Shown here: positions 48,927 through 58,099 of the stretch, in pieces
How positions within the stretch are numbered: position 1 is the stretch's first letter
Layout: each line of letters starts with the position of its first letter
Source: Tabrizicola piscis
GTDB taxonomy: Bacteria > Pseudomonadota > Alphaproteobacteria > Rhodobacterales > Rhodobacteraceae
DNA: 64,000 bases
Reading direction: 5' to 3'
Assembly (NCBI RefSeq): GCF_003940805.1
Contig: NZ_CP034328.1
Location: forward strand, 3,596,001-3,660,000
Made by a program: the position numbers and the translations under genes
The notes under the pieces: model-generated
The model's input: the letters and a program-made list of their open reading frames with translations, nothing else
Databases searched by the model: none
What the model was told of the DNA's origin: nothing

Positions 48927-49826
48927 ATGATGTCGATTGTCGTACCGACGTTTCGGCGTGAAGCACTGCTTGGCCCCCTGTTTCACGCCGTGGCGGCCGA
49001 GGTTGCGGCCCAGACGGTACCGGTTGAGCTTGTCCTTGTCGACAACTCTCCCGAAGCATCGGCCCGGTCGGTTGCGGCGCTGGCGCCTGACTTTGTGCGG
49101 TATGTGCATGAACCGCGCACTGGCGTGGCACAGGCCCGCAACCGCGGCGTTGCCGAGGCGAAGGGGTCGCATGTGATTTTTCTGGACGATGACGAGATGC
49201 CTGTGCCCGGGTGGCTTTCGGCCTTTACGTCTGCTGCCGCGCGGGGCGATCAGGCGGCGTTTGGGTCGATTGAGGCCGCCTATGCCGAACCGCCGCCACC
49301 AGCGTTGCGCAGTGCGCTGGACCGGGTGTTCAGCCGTAGGTTACCTGCAGCCTCAGGTCAGGATGTGTCGGATCTGCGGGCCTATCTGGGGTCGGGCAAT
49401 TCGCTGTTTCGCCGCGATGTGCTGGCGCTGGAAAGCCCGCCCTTCGATCCGGCCTTCGATACCGGCGGCGAGGATGTGGCGTTGTTTCGCAAGCTGGTGG
49501 ACCGCCATGGCATCGCCCTGATCTGGTGCCCCGAAGCGCGGGTGGATGAAGTTGTGCCGCCGGCGCGCGCGACTCTGGGCTTTCTGCAGCGCCGCCGGTA
49601 CAGCGACGGCCAGTTGCGCTGTCTGGTCGAAAGCCAGAGGCGTGGCCTGCGCGGCAGACTGCGCGTGGCGCAGTGGATGGCGGTTGGCGCGGCGCAGGTC
49701 GGGCTGCATGGCCTTGCGGCGCTGGTCTTTTGGCCGATCTCGGACAGGCGGGCAATCCAGCACCGGTTGGCTGCGTTCGGCGGGGCGGGCAAGCTGTTGT
49801 GGTGGCGGCGAAAGTCGGGGCATTAG
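48927..49826 (+). CDS. Glycosyltransferase family 2
   Basis: The protein has about 299 residues if translation starts at the ATG at 48927. A TTG at 48858 would add 23 residues without family similarity. The GT-A motifs are SIVVPTFRREALLGPLF, ELVLVDNSPEASARS, GVAQARNRGVAEAKGSHVIF and LDDDEMP (D-x-D-like). GGEDVALFRKLVDRHG is the acceptor-side region. A C-terminal hydrophobic stretch may bind the membrane. It precedes the GT4 gene by 6 bp and is probably co-transcribed. The sugar is unknown. Confidence 0.88.
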   Translation: MMSIVVPTFRREALLGPLFHAVAAEVAAQTVPVELVLVDNSPEASARSVAALAPDFVRYVHEPRTGVAQARNRGVAEAKGSHVIFLDDDEMPVPGWLSAFTSAAARGDQAAFGSIEAAYAEPPPPALRSALDRVFSRRLPAASGQDVSDLRAYLGSGNSLFRRDVLALESPPFDPAFDTGGEDVALFRKLVDRHGIALIWCPEARVDEVVPPARATLGFLQRRRYSDGQLRCLVESQRRGLRGRLRVAQWMAVGAAQVGLHGLAALVFWPISDRRAIQHRLAAFGGAGKLLWWRRKSGH

Positions 49827-49832
49827 GGGGAC

Positions 49833-51107
49833 ATGATGAACCAGGATCCGGCCGCAGAACCCATCGCCTATCTGACCGGCGATTACCCCAAAGTCTCACA
49901 CACTTTCATCCTGCGTGAGGTGGAAAGCCTGCGCCGGGCGGGGCTGGAGGTTGTCACCTGCTCGATCCGCAAACCCGACGAGGCGGAGTTCAAGGGCGAG
50001 GAAGAGCGGCAGGCCCGCCGCGAGACCTTTTATGTCATCGCGGCCGCCCGAAACCCGCTGCGTCTGCTGGGCGCGCATGCGCGGATGGTCCTGCGGTCGC
50101 CGGGGCGGTGGTTCTCGGCGCTGCGGCTGACGTTCAGGACCCGGCCGCCGGGGATCAAGGCCTTCTTCTGGCAACTGTTCTACTTTGCCGAAGCCGGGGT
50201 GCTGGCAGATCATCTGCAGGCGCGCGGGGTCAGGCATCTGCACAATCATTTCGGCAATTCCAGCTGTTCGGTCGCGATGTTGGCGGCCGAGATGTCCGGC
50301 ATCCCCTTCAGCTTCACCGAACATGGCCCGGCGATCTTTTTCGAGGTTGACCGCTGGGCGCTGGGCGAAAAGATCGCGCGAGCCCGGTTTGTCGTGGCGA
50401 TCAGCCATTTCTGTCGGTCGCAACTGATGCTGTTTTCCGACCCTGTCCATTGGGACAAGATCACCATTGTCCATTGCGGGGTAGACCCGTCCAGCTACGG
50501 GCAGCGCCCGCGTGGGGCTTTTGGCAAGCGGGTGATCTTCGTCGGGCGGCTGGACCCGGTGAAGGGTGCGCCCTTGCTGGTCGAGGCTATGGCTCAGGTC
50601 ATCGCCCGCCATCCGGAGGCGCAGCTGACCCTTGTCGGCGACGGCCCGGCCCGGCCCCTTGCCGAAGCGCGGGCCAAGGCGCTGGGCATTGCGGGCAGCG
50701 TGACTTTCGCGGGCTTTCAGTCGCAAGGCGCAGTGGCAGCCCTTCTGGAAGAGGCGGACATGCTGGTCCTGCCATCGTTCGCCGAAGGGGTTCCCGTGGT
50801 CTTGATGGAGGCTTTGGCAAGCCGAATCCCAGTAATCGCAAGCCGGGTTGCGGGGGTGCAGGAGCTGGTAGAAGACGGGGTCTCCGGCTTTGCCGTGCCG
50901 CCGGGTGACGTGGCCACGCTGGCCGATCGCATCGGGCAGCTGATGGAGGATCCGCAGCTTGCGTCCCGGATGGGGCAGGCCGGGCGCCTGACGGTCGAGC
51001 ACGAGTTTGACATTGCGGCCGAGGGTATCTGGCTGGCCGAGGTCTTCCGCAATGGCGGGGCAGGGGGCAGGCTGCGGCCTGACCGCGCCATGCCCACGGA
51101 GGGCTAG
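49833..51107 (+). CDS. Glycosyltransferase family 4 (GT-B)
   Basis: The 424-residue protein has a typical GT4 architecture. The N-terminal acceptor half contains HLHNHFGNSSCSVAML and FTEHGPAIFFE. The C-terminal donor half has VIFVGRLDPVKGAPLLVEAM and EADMLVLPSFAEGVPVVLME, with the E-x7-E motif. It transfers a sugar with retention from a nucleotide-sugar donor. GGGGG lies just before ATGATG. It converges and overlaps by 4 bp (51104-51107) with the minus-strand GT1-like gene. Confidence 0.92.
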   Translation: MMNQDPAAEPIAYLTGDYPKVSHTFILREVESLRRAGLEVVTCSIRKPDEAEFKGEEERQARRETFYVIAAARNPLRLLGAHARMVLRSPGRWFSALRLTFRTRPPGIKAFFWQLFYFAEAGVLADHLQARGVRHLHNHFGNSSCSVAMLAAEMSGIPFSFTEHGPAIFFEVDRWALGEKIARARFVVAISHFCRSQLMLFSDPVHWDKITIVHCGVDPSSYGQRPRGAFGKRVIFVGRLDPVKGAPLLVEAMAQVIARHPEAQLTLVGDGPARPLAEARAKALGIAGSVTFAGFQSQGAVAALLEEADMLVLPSFAEGVPVVLMEALASRIPVIASRVAGVQELVEDGVSGFAVPPGDVATLADRIGQLMEDPQLASRMGQAGRLTVEHEFDIAAEGIWLAEVFRNGGAGGRLRPDRAMPTEG

Positions 51108-52192
51108 AGGGTCCGGGGCGCGGACTGCTGCGAGTCCAGCCAGCCTTGCCAATCAGGGTCGACGAGATCGAGCTTTCGGCCCTCCAGTGCCGCAAGGATG
51201 ACATGGGCAATCCGCCGCGCGGAGCATTCGTTCGACAGCCAGCGCTGTGCAAAGGCCTTGCGTGCGGCGATAAGGTCTGCGGCCTCGGGCGCTTTGGCTG
51301 CGGCCAGCACCGCTTGCATTGCAGTTGCAACCTGGTTTGCGTCCCCGACCGGGACCGCTTGCCCGAAGCCCGGCGCGCAGAAATACTCGCGCAGCACCAC
51401 GGTTTCGGAATAGATCTGCGGCACGCCAAGATGCATTGCGGTAACAACGGTGATATGCCCGGCCCCCCGGCTGTCGTCGCGCAAAAGCGTGACATTGGCG
51501 GCTGCGTTTCGGATGCAGTTCACGCAATCGGCCATCGGCAGGTCGCGCAGGACCTGCATCGACTGCTCTACCTCGGGGGCAAGGGGCATATAGCCCGGCA
51601 GGATCGCGACACCCCGCGCGCCGGCCAGACGTAGCGCCTTGGCAAAGGTCTCAAAATCCCGGTTGTTACGGCCGATCATGCAGAAATAGGGCTTCGGCTC
51701 TGCCTCAAAGCGCGTGCTTTCGGCGGGAAGGTCATAGCCCCAATGGCTGAAGGCAAAGCGGTTGGCGGGTAGGCCGTGCAGCTGGGCAAAGCTTTCCGCC
51801 TCACGCAGGGAATGCACCAGGATCGCATCTGACCGCTGGAAGATCCGGTCGATCACCCCCTGGCCAAGCCGGTTGCGCGCTGTGATCGGCTTGCTGGACA
51901 GGTTCATGCTCAAGACGACATGGGTCGCGCGGCTGAAGGTCAGCAGAAGTGCCAGATTGACCAGAAAGGCGCGGCGGTATTCGCTGGTCACAACCAGATC
52001 AGGGCGGCGGACCAGAATGGTCCGCAGGATCGACCAGCCGATCCGCACCCAGTTCGCCCCGCTGGTCAAGTGCGTTTCATAGGCAAACTTTCCCGGTCCG
52101 AGCCATGGCGCATAGCTTGGTGCGTCATGGCGGATTTCGGTCTTGTCGCTCGCCGAAAACTCAAGGCACAGGAAGGGTGAGGCGGCTGTCAT
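51104..52192 (-). CDS. Glycosyltransferase family 1-like (GT-B)
   Basis: The 362-residue GT-B protein is less typical than its neighbour. Recognisable parts are PDLVVTSEYRRAFLVNLALL, SDAILVHSLREAESFA, KPYFCMIGRNNRDFETFAKA and GAGHITVVTAMHLGVPQIYS (donor-binding). It probably adds one sugar of the repeat unit. Its start overlaps the stop of the GT25 gene (ATGA at 52189-52192), placing it in the minus-strand series 54342-to-51104. Confidence 0.8.
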   Translation of the reverse strand: MTAASPFLCLEFSASDKTEIRHDAPSYAPWLGPGKFAYETHLTSGANWVRIGWSILRTILVRRPDLVVTSEYRRAFLVNLALLLTFSRATHVVLSMNLSSKPITARNRLGQGVIDRIFQRSDAILVHSLREAESFAQLHGLPANRFAFSHWGYDLPAESTRFEAEPKPYFCMIGRNNRDFETFAKALRLAGARGVAILPGYMPLAPEVEQSMQVLRDLPMADCVNCIRNAAANVTLLRDDSRGAGHITVVTAMHLGVPQIYSETVVLREYFCAPGFGQAVPVGDANQVATAMQAVLAAAKAPEAADLIAARKAFAQRWLSNECSARRIAHVILAALEGRKLDLVDPDWQGWLDSQQSAPRTL

Positions 52193-52947
52193 GTACGCGA
52201 CGTTCCGCGACGGGCCCCAACGACCTTGCGGGCGAGAGAGGTCAGGCTTCGGAAACCGGGCCAGCGGTCGAACCAGCGCAGGTCATGGATATCCGTTCGC
52301 GACGGGCGTTGAACCCCGATCGGCGGCACGGCAGCAAGGGTCATATGCTGCGGATGGGCCTTGCGGAACCAGCAAAGTGCCCCGTCGTAATGCATCGGGC
52401 CGCCATCAGGATGTCCAGGTTCCCGCGCCAGCATGCTGTCAAGATACCGAACCAGATCCGCGATGGCTGGACCCCGAATGGCATAGAAATGTGTGCAGGA
52501 CACGCCGCTGGCCGGATCGAGCTTTACCAGCCCTGGGGCAACCTCGGTCCCGGATACCGCATCGCCATAGCCGCCATAGAACATCGCCCAGTCCGAACCT
52601 GCCAGATGCGCCGTGATCCCCGGTAGCCGCGCCAATGCGTCGTCCGCGAAATCCAGATCATCCTCGCAGATCAGCACCCGATCCCAACCGTTGGCCAACG
52701 CCTGACGCAGGATACCAAGATGGCTGAGAAAACACCCTCGGGTGCCGATGGTGGGAAAACCTTCGGCCGTCTCGGGCCGGATGGCGGCGAAGACCTTTAC
52801 CTTTGGGTGATCGTAGGACAGACCAAGGCCCTGCAATTGCCCGGCAAACTCCTGACGCCGGTCAGCGCGGTAGGGCAGGTTCACCAGAACGATCGGGCCG
52901 GCGGCATCCAGAAATGCCGTGGAAATGGCAGCGCGCGGATCAGACAT
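52189..52947 (-). CDS. Glycosyltransferase family 25 (LPS-type)
   Basis: The 252-residue protein matches GT25. IVLVNLPYRADRRQEFAGQL is the usual N-terminal strand with its conserved R-D-R. GCFLSHLGILRQALANGWDR is the second conserved block, followed by ICEDDLDF (metal-binding acidic motif). Members transfer Gal or related sugars in LPS or capsule synthesis. The ATG at 52947 overlaps the 3' end of the acyltransferase gene by 8 bp. Upstream in-frame residues are antisense-like and were not used. Confidence 0.9.
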   Translation of the reverse strand: MSDPRAAISTAFLDAAGPIVLVNLPYRADRRQEFAGQLQGLGLSYDHPKVKVFAAIRPETAEGFPTIGTRGCFLSHLGILRQALANGWDRVLICEDDLDFADDALARLPGITAHLAGSDWAMFYGGYGDAVSGTEVAPGLVKLDPASGVSCTHFYAIRGPAIADLVRYLDSMLAREPGHPDGGPMHYDGALCWFRKAHPQHMTLAAVPPIGVQRPSRTDIHDLRWFDRWPGFRSLTSLARKVVGARRGTSRT

Positions 52948-53410
52948 TGGTGGACCTTTGCTCTTTCTGGACAAGGCGGGCTGGAACCCCGACCGCCGTG
53001 GCATCGTCGGGGACATCGTGCAAGACCACCGCATTGGCACCGATCTGCGCGTTTCGGCCGATCCGGACCTGCCCCAACACCTTGGCCCCCGCACCAATAT
53101 AGGCGCCCTTCGCGACGAAAGGCGCGCCAGAGTCAGCAGTCTGGCCCAGCGTGACCTGCTGCATGATCATGCAGTTGTCCTCAATGACCGCGTCTTTGTG
53201 GATGACCACCCCGGTCAAATGGGGAAAGCTGACGGTGGCTGCAATCGTTGCGTCACGGTGGATGTCTGACGCGGTGATTGCAGACCAGAACGCATGGCGG
53301 AGCTTCCCCCAAAGGCACAAAAGCCGACCCAGGGGCCCCCGGTCCGCCCTGTGGCGCTGGTAGGCGTGGATCGCATTGATCAGCTTGCGGTCAGGGTGCG
53401 GCGAGAACAT
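52940..53410 (-). CDS. Left-handed beta-helix (hexapeptide) acetyltransferase, serine acetyltransferase-like
   Basis: The 156-residue protein has a short helical N-terminus and hexapeptide repeats (SDIHRDATIAATVSFPHLTG, then VVIHKDAVIEDNCMIMQQV). It ends with AVVLHDVPDDATAVGVPARL, the CysE/colanic-acid acetyltransferase pattern. It is much shorter than CysE, and the sugar-gene context suggests O-acetylation of a sugar or acyl carrier rather than cysteine synthesis. It is co-directional and overlapping with the GT25 gene. Confidence 0.88.
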   Translation of the reverse strand: MFSPHPDRKLINAIHAYQRHRADRGPLGRLLCLWGKLRHAFWSAITASDIHRDATIAATVSFPHLTGVVIHKDAVIEDNCMIMQQVTLGQTADSGAPFVAKGAYIGAGAKVLGQVRIGRNAQIGANAVVLHDVPDDATAVGVPARLVQKEQRSTNV

Positions 53411-53421
53411 GGACTGCGCCC

Positions 53422-54342
53422 TCAGCTGTCTGCGAAACGCACGGGGCGCAAGGATGGCAGGTCGCGGGCAATGTCCGCCTCCAGACCGTCAAGAAAGTCA
53501 AAGCGGCGGCGGTACATGGGGCGCTTGTTCGGTTTGACCTCGGCCATGTCCCGGCGGGGCGAGTTAATGGGAAGCGCAAAGAACTGCGGGTCCTGAGGCA
53601 CCCCCCCCCGATCCTGCCAGATGGCATCATAGTCCTGCCCCGGCGGGGAGGCCCCGCGAAAATACGGATGCCGGTGATGCCGCGCCGCTTCGGACACGGC
53701 AAGCAGGGTATCCACCTGCAGGACGCGGCACAGAATGCGCAAGGCTTCGATCAGGAAGTCCCTGGGGCGAAGGCCATGCAAAATCCGCGTCAACTCGCGG
53801 TATGTGTCCAGCATGTCGTCCCGGTTGCGTCCTTGAAGGCCGCCGATCGTGGCAACCAGCGCGCCCGTGTCGGTGCGATACAGCGAGAACGCGACTGAAT
53901 AGGCGCGAAAGCTGTCCAGAAAAAGGTTCAGCGTCAGCCCGCCTTCGCGCAAGAACCATTCAGGTTGATCAAGAACCAGCTTCATGCCGGGGTGAAGATG
54001 GTCGAGGTCAGAGAGAACAAGCCGATCCTCGATTGAAAAGCGCAAGACTTCTGGCAGGGTATCGATGGCGTCGTAGTGTCCGACAATGCGCTGCAAGCGC
54101 TGGCCGGGTCCCCAACTGGCGCACTGGTAAGGCCAGACCAATGCCCCCCAGATCTGCGGACGTTCAGACATGATCTGAGCAAGGGAGGTTCCGGTAGCCG
54201 GTTCCATCATCTGCGTGACAACGGGCGCTTCGCGCAGGCCATTGAGCACGAACCGCGCCTGTAGGGACAAGGCCCCCGGCGACATGCCCGGAAAGTAGCG
54301 CCTTGCCAGAGTTGAAAGCTTTCCAAGGTTGGCCATTGTCAT
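53422..54342 (-). CDS. DUF535 (VirK/YbjX-like) family protein
   Basis: The 306-residue protein resembles DUF535. Landmarks are VVWPYQCASWG-like wording (ALVWPYQCASWGPGQRLQRI), HPGMKLVLDQPEWFLREGGL, VATIGGLQGRN and ADIARDLPSL. Family members are linked to surface virulence traits and peptide or lipid-A phenotypes, but no activity is established. It lies 11 bp before the acyltransferase gene on the same strand. A start at the second Met (54336) is also possible. Confidence 0.78.
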   Translation of the reverse strand: MTMANLGKLSTLARRYFPGMSPGALSLQARFVLNGLREAPVVTQMMEPATGTSLAQIMSERPQIWGALVWPYQCASWGPGQRLQRIVGHYDAIDTLPEVLRFSIEDRLVLSDLDHLHPGMKLVLDQPEWFLREGGLTLNLFLDSFRAYSVAFSLYRTDTGALVATIGGLQGRNRDDMLDTYRELTRILHGLRPRDFLIEALRILCRVLQVDTLLAVSEAARHHRHPYFRGASPPGQDYDAIWQDRGGVPQDPQFFALPINSPRRDMAEVKPNKRPMYRRRFDFLDGLEADIARDLPSLRPVRFADS

Positions 54343-54358
54343 TCTGCTTTGCCACCCG

Positions 54359-55357
54359 TCACTTGTATTCGATCAATCCGGCATTTCGACGGCGCAGGCG
54401 GTTCAGGTGATATTCGATCACTCCGATAGCCTCAGGCAGTTTGCCAAGCAGCGTGAAGACGCCCTGCTCGGGCCCCAGGCGGCGGATCAGGCGAAGGGCC
54501 TGCAGCGGATAGGCCAGCAGGAGCATTCCAGCCCAAGGGGTGAAAAGCAAACCTGCAACAGCGAACAGCGGTATTCCAACGCCCCAGACCACAGCCCTGC
54601 GGGTTTCGGTGACCCAATGCCTTTCCGCCGTTGATCCATGCATCGCAGCCCCTTCGGCAAAAGCGTGACCGGCACGTCGACTGCGCTTCCACCATTGCCC
54701 AAAGCGAGTCATCGCGGCGTCGTGCAAGGTCATCTCGACCGGAATGCGCCAGACCTGCCACCCCTCGGCCCGCAGGCGCAGGCAAAGTTCCGGCTCTTCG
54801 CCCGCAATCAGCGTGGGATTGTAGCCCCCTGCAGCCGTCACGGCATCCCAGCGCATGAGCACGTCCCCGCCACAGGCCTTGGTTTCGCCCACGGGCGTGT
54901 CCCATTCGGCATCGCACAAGCGGTTCCAGACCGAGGCTTCGGGATGCCGTTCCCGGCGTCTGCCACACACGGCGGCTGCTTCGGGATGCTCACGAAACGC
55001 GGCGATCCCGGCTTCGATCCAGCCGGGCTGCAAGCTGCAGTCACCGTCAATGAACTGCACGAAGTCGACCCCACCCAACCGGTCAAGTGCTTCAAGGCCG
55101 GCATTGCGGGCGCGGGCTGCCGTAAAGGGCAGTGTCATGTCCAGAGGAACAACCGTAGCCCCTGCCGAACGTGCGGCAGCGACACTGCCATCGGTCGAGC
55201 CGGAATCGACGTAGACCACGGGAGTGACGTCGCCGGGGATCGACGCCAGGCAGGCCATCAGGCGTTGTCCTTCGTTGCGACCGATGACAACCGCTCCTAT
55301 GCGCGGGGTCGCCGTCGAAAAAGCTGTGTCAGATTTGAATGCACTAATCTTCGCCAT
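54359..55357 (-). CDS. Glycosyltransferase family 2, membrane-associated
   Basis: The 332-residue GT2 enzyme begins its fold at IGAVVIGRNEGQRLMACLAS. It continues with VVYVDSGSTDGS, LPFTAARARNAGLEAL and VQFIDGDCSLQPGW (D-x-D-like), plus GEEPELCLRLRAEGW. A C-terminal hydrophobic segment (VVWGVGIPLFAVAGLLFTPW) suggests membrane association. It is the first gene of the minus-strand series that runs to 51104 and is divergent from the ligase-like gene. The start at 55357 is chosen over one at 55486 because the extra sequence is not GT-like. Confidence 0.9.
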   Translation of the reverse strand: MAKISAFKSDTAFSTATPRIGAVVIGRNEGQRLMACLASIPGDVTPVVYVDSGSTDGSVAAARSAGATVVPLDMTLPFTAARARNAGLEALDRLGGVDFVQFIDGDCSLQPGWIEAGIAAFREHPEAAAVCGRRRERHPEASVWNRLCDAEWDTPVGETKACGGDVLMRWDAVTAAGGYNPTLIAGEEPELCLRLRAEGWQVWRIPVEMTLHDAAMTRFGQWWKRSRRAGHAFAEGAAMHGSTAERHWVTETRRAVVWGVGIPLFAVAGLLFTPWAGMLLLAYPLQALRLIRRLGPEQGVFTLLGKLPEAIGVIEYHLNRLRRRNAGLIEYK

Positions 55358-55506
55358 TGCGGTACACAGAAACCACGAAATTGCCGCCCAGCATAGGGCA
55401 AACGCGCGACTTCTGGTTCTGCATGTGGGGTGCAGGACAGGATTGGCCTTTTGCGCGGCATGAGGGTAAAAGCGGCGTATGGCCATATGATTGGTTCGGG
55501 GTCCGG

Positions 55507-57006
55507 ATGCCCAACACCTTTGCTTTCGTTATGCTCTTTTCGTGGCCGCTTGTGGCGGCAATCTTGTTTAGGATCATGCCGCTGCAAAAGGCTCTGGTCT
55601 GGACGCTCCTCGGCGGCTACCTGCTTTTGCCCTCTGCCACGAGCTTCAAGCTGCCCATGCTGCCGTCGCTGGACAAGTCGCTGATACCGTCTGTCAGTGC
55701 CCTTGTCCTGTGCCACATTCATGCGCCAAAACTGTCCCTTGCGGCCGACTGGACGGGACGGACCGGTCGGGTGGTCATCATATCGCTGTTTCTGACCTTG
55801 GTCAGTGCACCGATCTTTACCGTCTATCAGAACGCCGAACCTCTCATCTACGGTCCGACCTTCATACCCGGACTTCGGCTTTACGACGCACTCTCGATGA
55901 TTTCGGTCATTCTGGTCGCGATCCTGCCGTTCTGGTTAGGCCTGCGCTATCTGAACAATCGCGAGGGACACCTGGTTGTCTTGCAGGCCTTTGTGTTCGG
56001 GGCGCTGTTCTACACCCTGCCTGCGCTTTTGGAAGTGAGGTTGAGCCCACAACTGCACAACTGGATCTACGGGTTCTTTCCGCATGACTTTGTCCAACAC
56101 GTCCGTGCGGGCGGTTTTCGGCCGGTCGTATTTCTGAGCCACGGCCTGTTGGTTGGAATCTTCTTAAGTATGTCGGTTATCGCGGCTCTTGCGTTGTGGC
56201 GCGAAGCTGTTCGCCAAGGCAAGACCGCATCCGGGTGGGTCTTTGCGGCCATATGGATCATGATCGTTTTGTTCCTCTCAAAGAACCTTGGTGCGTTGGC
56301 GATTGCCATCGCCTTGTCGGCTCTGGTCATCTTTACTGGCCGTCGGGTTCAGTCCACCTTTGCCCTCGTGATCGCCACGGCGCTGATAATCTACCCGATG
56401 TTGCGTGGGGCGGGGTTTGTTCCGGTCGATGCGGTCTACAACTTCGCCTTGTCCGTGAACGAAGAGCGCGCGGCGTCGTTGAAGTTTCGCTTCGACCACG
56501 AGGATGCCTTGCTGGCCCGCGCCAACGAAAAGCCCCTGTTCGGATGGGGGAGCTGGGGCCGAAACCAGATATATGATCCCGAGACGGGGCGGTTGAATAG
56601 TGTCACCGATGGTGTCTGGATCATCCTGATCGGGATCTATGGCTGGGTGGGTTATGTTGCCCACTTCGGCTTGATCACGATACCGATCCTGTTCAACTTC
56701 CTCAGGCGTAGCAGGTTCGGGCCGTCGCTTGTCACGCCGGGTCTGATGATGGTGCTGTCGGTCGCCATGATCGACATGATCCCGAACGCGGGGTTGGTTC
56801 CTTACGTATGGCTGATCGCTGGCGGCTTGGCTGGCTATGTGCTTTGGCGGCCCGAAGAGGCGGCAGATGGCGCCACGCCTGTGCTCGGGCAGGGCGATCA
56901 GAAGGGCTTTGCCGGAGGCGACATAGGGCCGCCAAGTTGGGTGATGTCTGCCAGTGGCCCCGCACAGCGCAGGCCGCGACGCGCCCGGCAACGAAGGTTG
57001 GAATGA
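55507..57006 (+). CDS. O-antigen ligase/polymerase-like membrane protein
   Basis: The 499-residue protein has about ten hydrophobic segments. A larger loop near residues 330-380 contains EKPLFGWGSWGRNQIYDPET. The 'PLFGWG' pattern is typical of Wzy/WaaL-family loops, where a His/Gly motif is usual. It is the best candidate for repeat-unit polymerisation or ligation in this locus. The C-terminal ~40 residues are basic and Gln/Arg rich. The ATG at 55507 is chosen because the earlier frame lacks membrane character. Confidence 0.78.
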   Translation: MPNTFAFVMLFSWPLVAAILFRIMPLQKALVWTLLGGYLLLPSATSFKLPMLPSLDKSLIPSVSALVLCHIHAPKLSLAADWTGRTGRVVIISLFLTLVSAPIFTVYQNAEPLIYGPTFIPGLRLYDALSMISVILVAILPFWLGLRYLNNREGHLVVLQAFVFGALFYTLPALLEVRLSPQLHNWIYGFFPHDFVQHVRAGGFRPVVFLSHGLLVGIFLSMSVIAALALWREAVRQGKTASGWVFAAIWIMIVLFLSKNLGALAIAIALSALVIFTGRRVQSTFALVIATALIIYPMLRGAGFVPVDAVYNFALSVNEERAASLKFRFDHEDALLARANEKPLFGWGSWGRNQIYDPETGRLNSVTDGVWIILIGIYGWVGYVAHFGLITIPILFNFLRRSRFGPSLVTPGLMMVLSVAMIDMIPNAGLVPYVWLIAGGLAGYVLWRPEEAADGATPVLGQGDQKGFAGGDIGPPSWVMSASGPAQRRPRRARQRRLE

Positions 57007-57098
57007 CAGGGCCGTCCAAGCCGTTCTCGAACCAAGTCAGTTCTTCACGCCCGGGTGTGCGGCTCACGCGCAAGGCCTGGTTGTGCCACTAGCGCAGG

Positions 57099-57950
57099 TC
57101 AAACACCCATCCGGCGCAAAGGCTTGGCGATCCGGCGATAGATCACGGGTGGCAGGATGTTCTGCAAGATCCGGTGGCGAGAGGATTGACGGTCGGCCTT
57201 GTCGATAGTGCCCGGACGCGGTTTGAACAGTGTTGAATGCCCTTCGCGGCTCTCGTCCCAGGTTGCGGTGTAGTAGTAGAGCGCAATCGACATGCGGGGT
57301 TCGCCGTTCGGATGGGCAACGGGTTCGGGGTTGCCGTGCCAGGTGTTGGAACCCGTATTGAAGCAGCACATCCGATTGAATAGCGGTACGAAACTGGCGA
57401 CTTTCGCCGTCATGTCGTTATCCCACACCTCGAACGACCCGCCCCATTCTTCGCGCCAGTCCTTGTTGAGATAGATCAGGACGTTGATCCTGCGTTCCAG
57501 GTTCAGTTTGCCGTGGTGGTTGAAGTCGGCGTGGATGTCGAGGTGGCCTCCGTTTGAAACGACATGAATGCCCCCGCCGGCAAAGTAGGGATCGGGGATC
57601 AGGCCATCTATGCCGGTCAACTCCTCAAGGAACGCAAGAAATGAGCGGCTGTTCAGCGCATAGAACAGGCTGCGCGTATAAAAGGCCAGACGCTCTGGTT
57701 GATAGCTGGATTTCAATTTCTCTTGCGGGTTGTTGAAAAAAGTTTCGGCTTCGGGCAGGCTGCGCAACTCATCGCGAACCTTTTCAAGGATCTCTGGCGG
57801 AAGAAAATTGTCGTAGCAGCCGTGTGGATAAGGCGCGCGTGAGCGGTAGGCCTCGGCTGCTTGACGCCCAGCCTCGCGGGCAGCGTCAATTGGCAGGATC
57901 AGGTTTGCCGGATCAATAGAAAGCATTGGTGCGGGCATCAAGAACCTCAT
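57099..57950 (-). CDS. 2OG-Fe(II) dioxygenase (prolyl 4-hydroxylase-like)
   Basis: The 283-residue protein has the iron ligands of this fold. HxD is in GHLDIHADFNHHGKLN, the distal His in NTWHGNPEPV, and the 2-oxoglutarate Arg in RMSIALYYYTATW. It could hydroxylate a sugar, peptide or lipid component in the cytoplasm. Starts at 57950, 57938 and 57926 are all possible. It is convergent with the ligase-like gene and divergent from the RgpF-like gene. The substrate is unknown. Confidence 0.88.
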   Translation of the reverse strand: MRFLMPAPMLSIDPANLILPIDAAREAGRQAAEAYRSRAPYPHGCYDNFLPPEILEKVRDELRSLPEAETFFNNPQEKLKSSYQPERLAFYTRSLFYALNSRSFLAFLEELTGIDGLIPDPYFAGGGIHVVSNGGHLDIHADFNHHGKLNLERRINVLIYLNKDWREEWGGSFEVWDNDMTAKVASFVPLFNRMCCFNTGSNTWHGNPEPVAHPNGEPRMSIALYYYTATWDESREGHSTLFKPRPGTIDKADRQSSRHRILQNILPPVIYRRIAKPLRRMGV

Positions 57951-58099
57951 CTCTATCTTTAATGTATAGTATATCCGAATTGATTAAACTGAGAAACTGA
58001 GATGATTCAAGATTAGGAATGGTACCAACAGGGAAACTGACCGCAGGGTCTCGCGTTTGGCGTACAATGGCGCGATAATCGTCGGATTGGAGAAGTAGC
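57951..58099. promoter_or_regulatory. AT-rich divergent promoter region
   Basis: This 149-bp gap is much richer in A/T than the window average; the stretch next to 57950 contains TAATGTATAGTATATC. It presumably carries promoters for the dioxygenase (minus) and RgpF-like (plus) genes, but no convincing full -35/-10 pair was assigned. Confidence 0.4.
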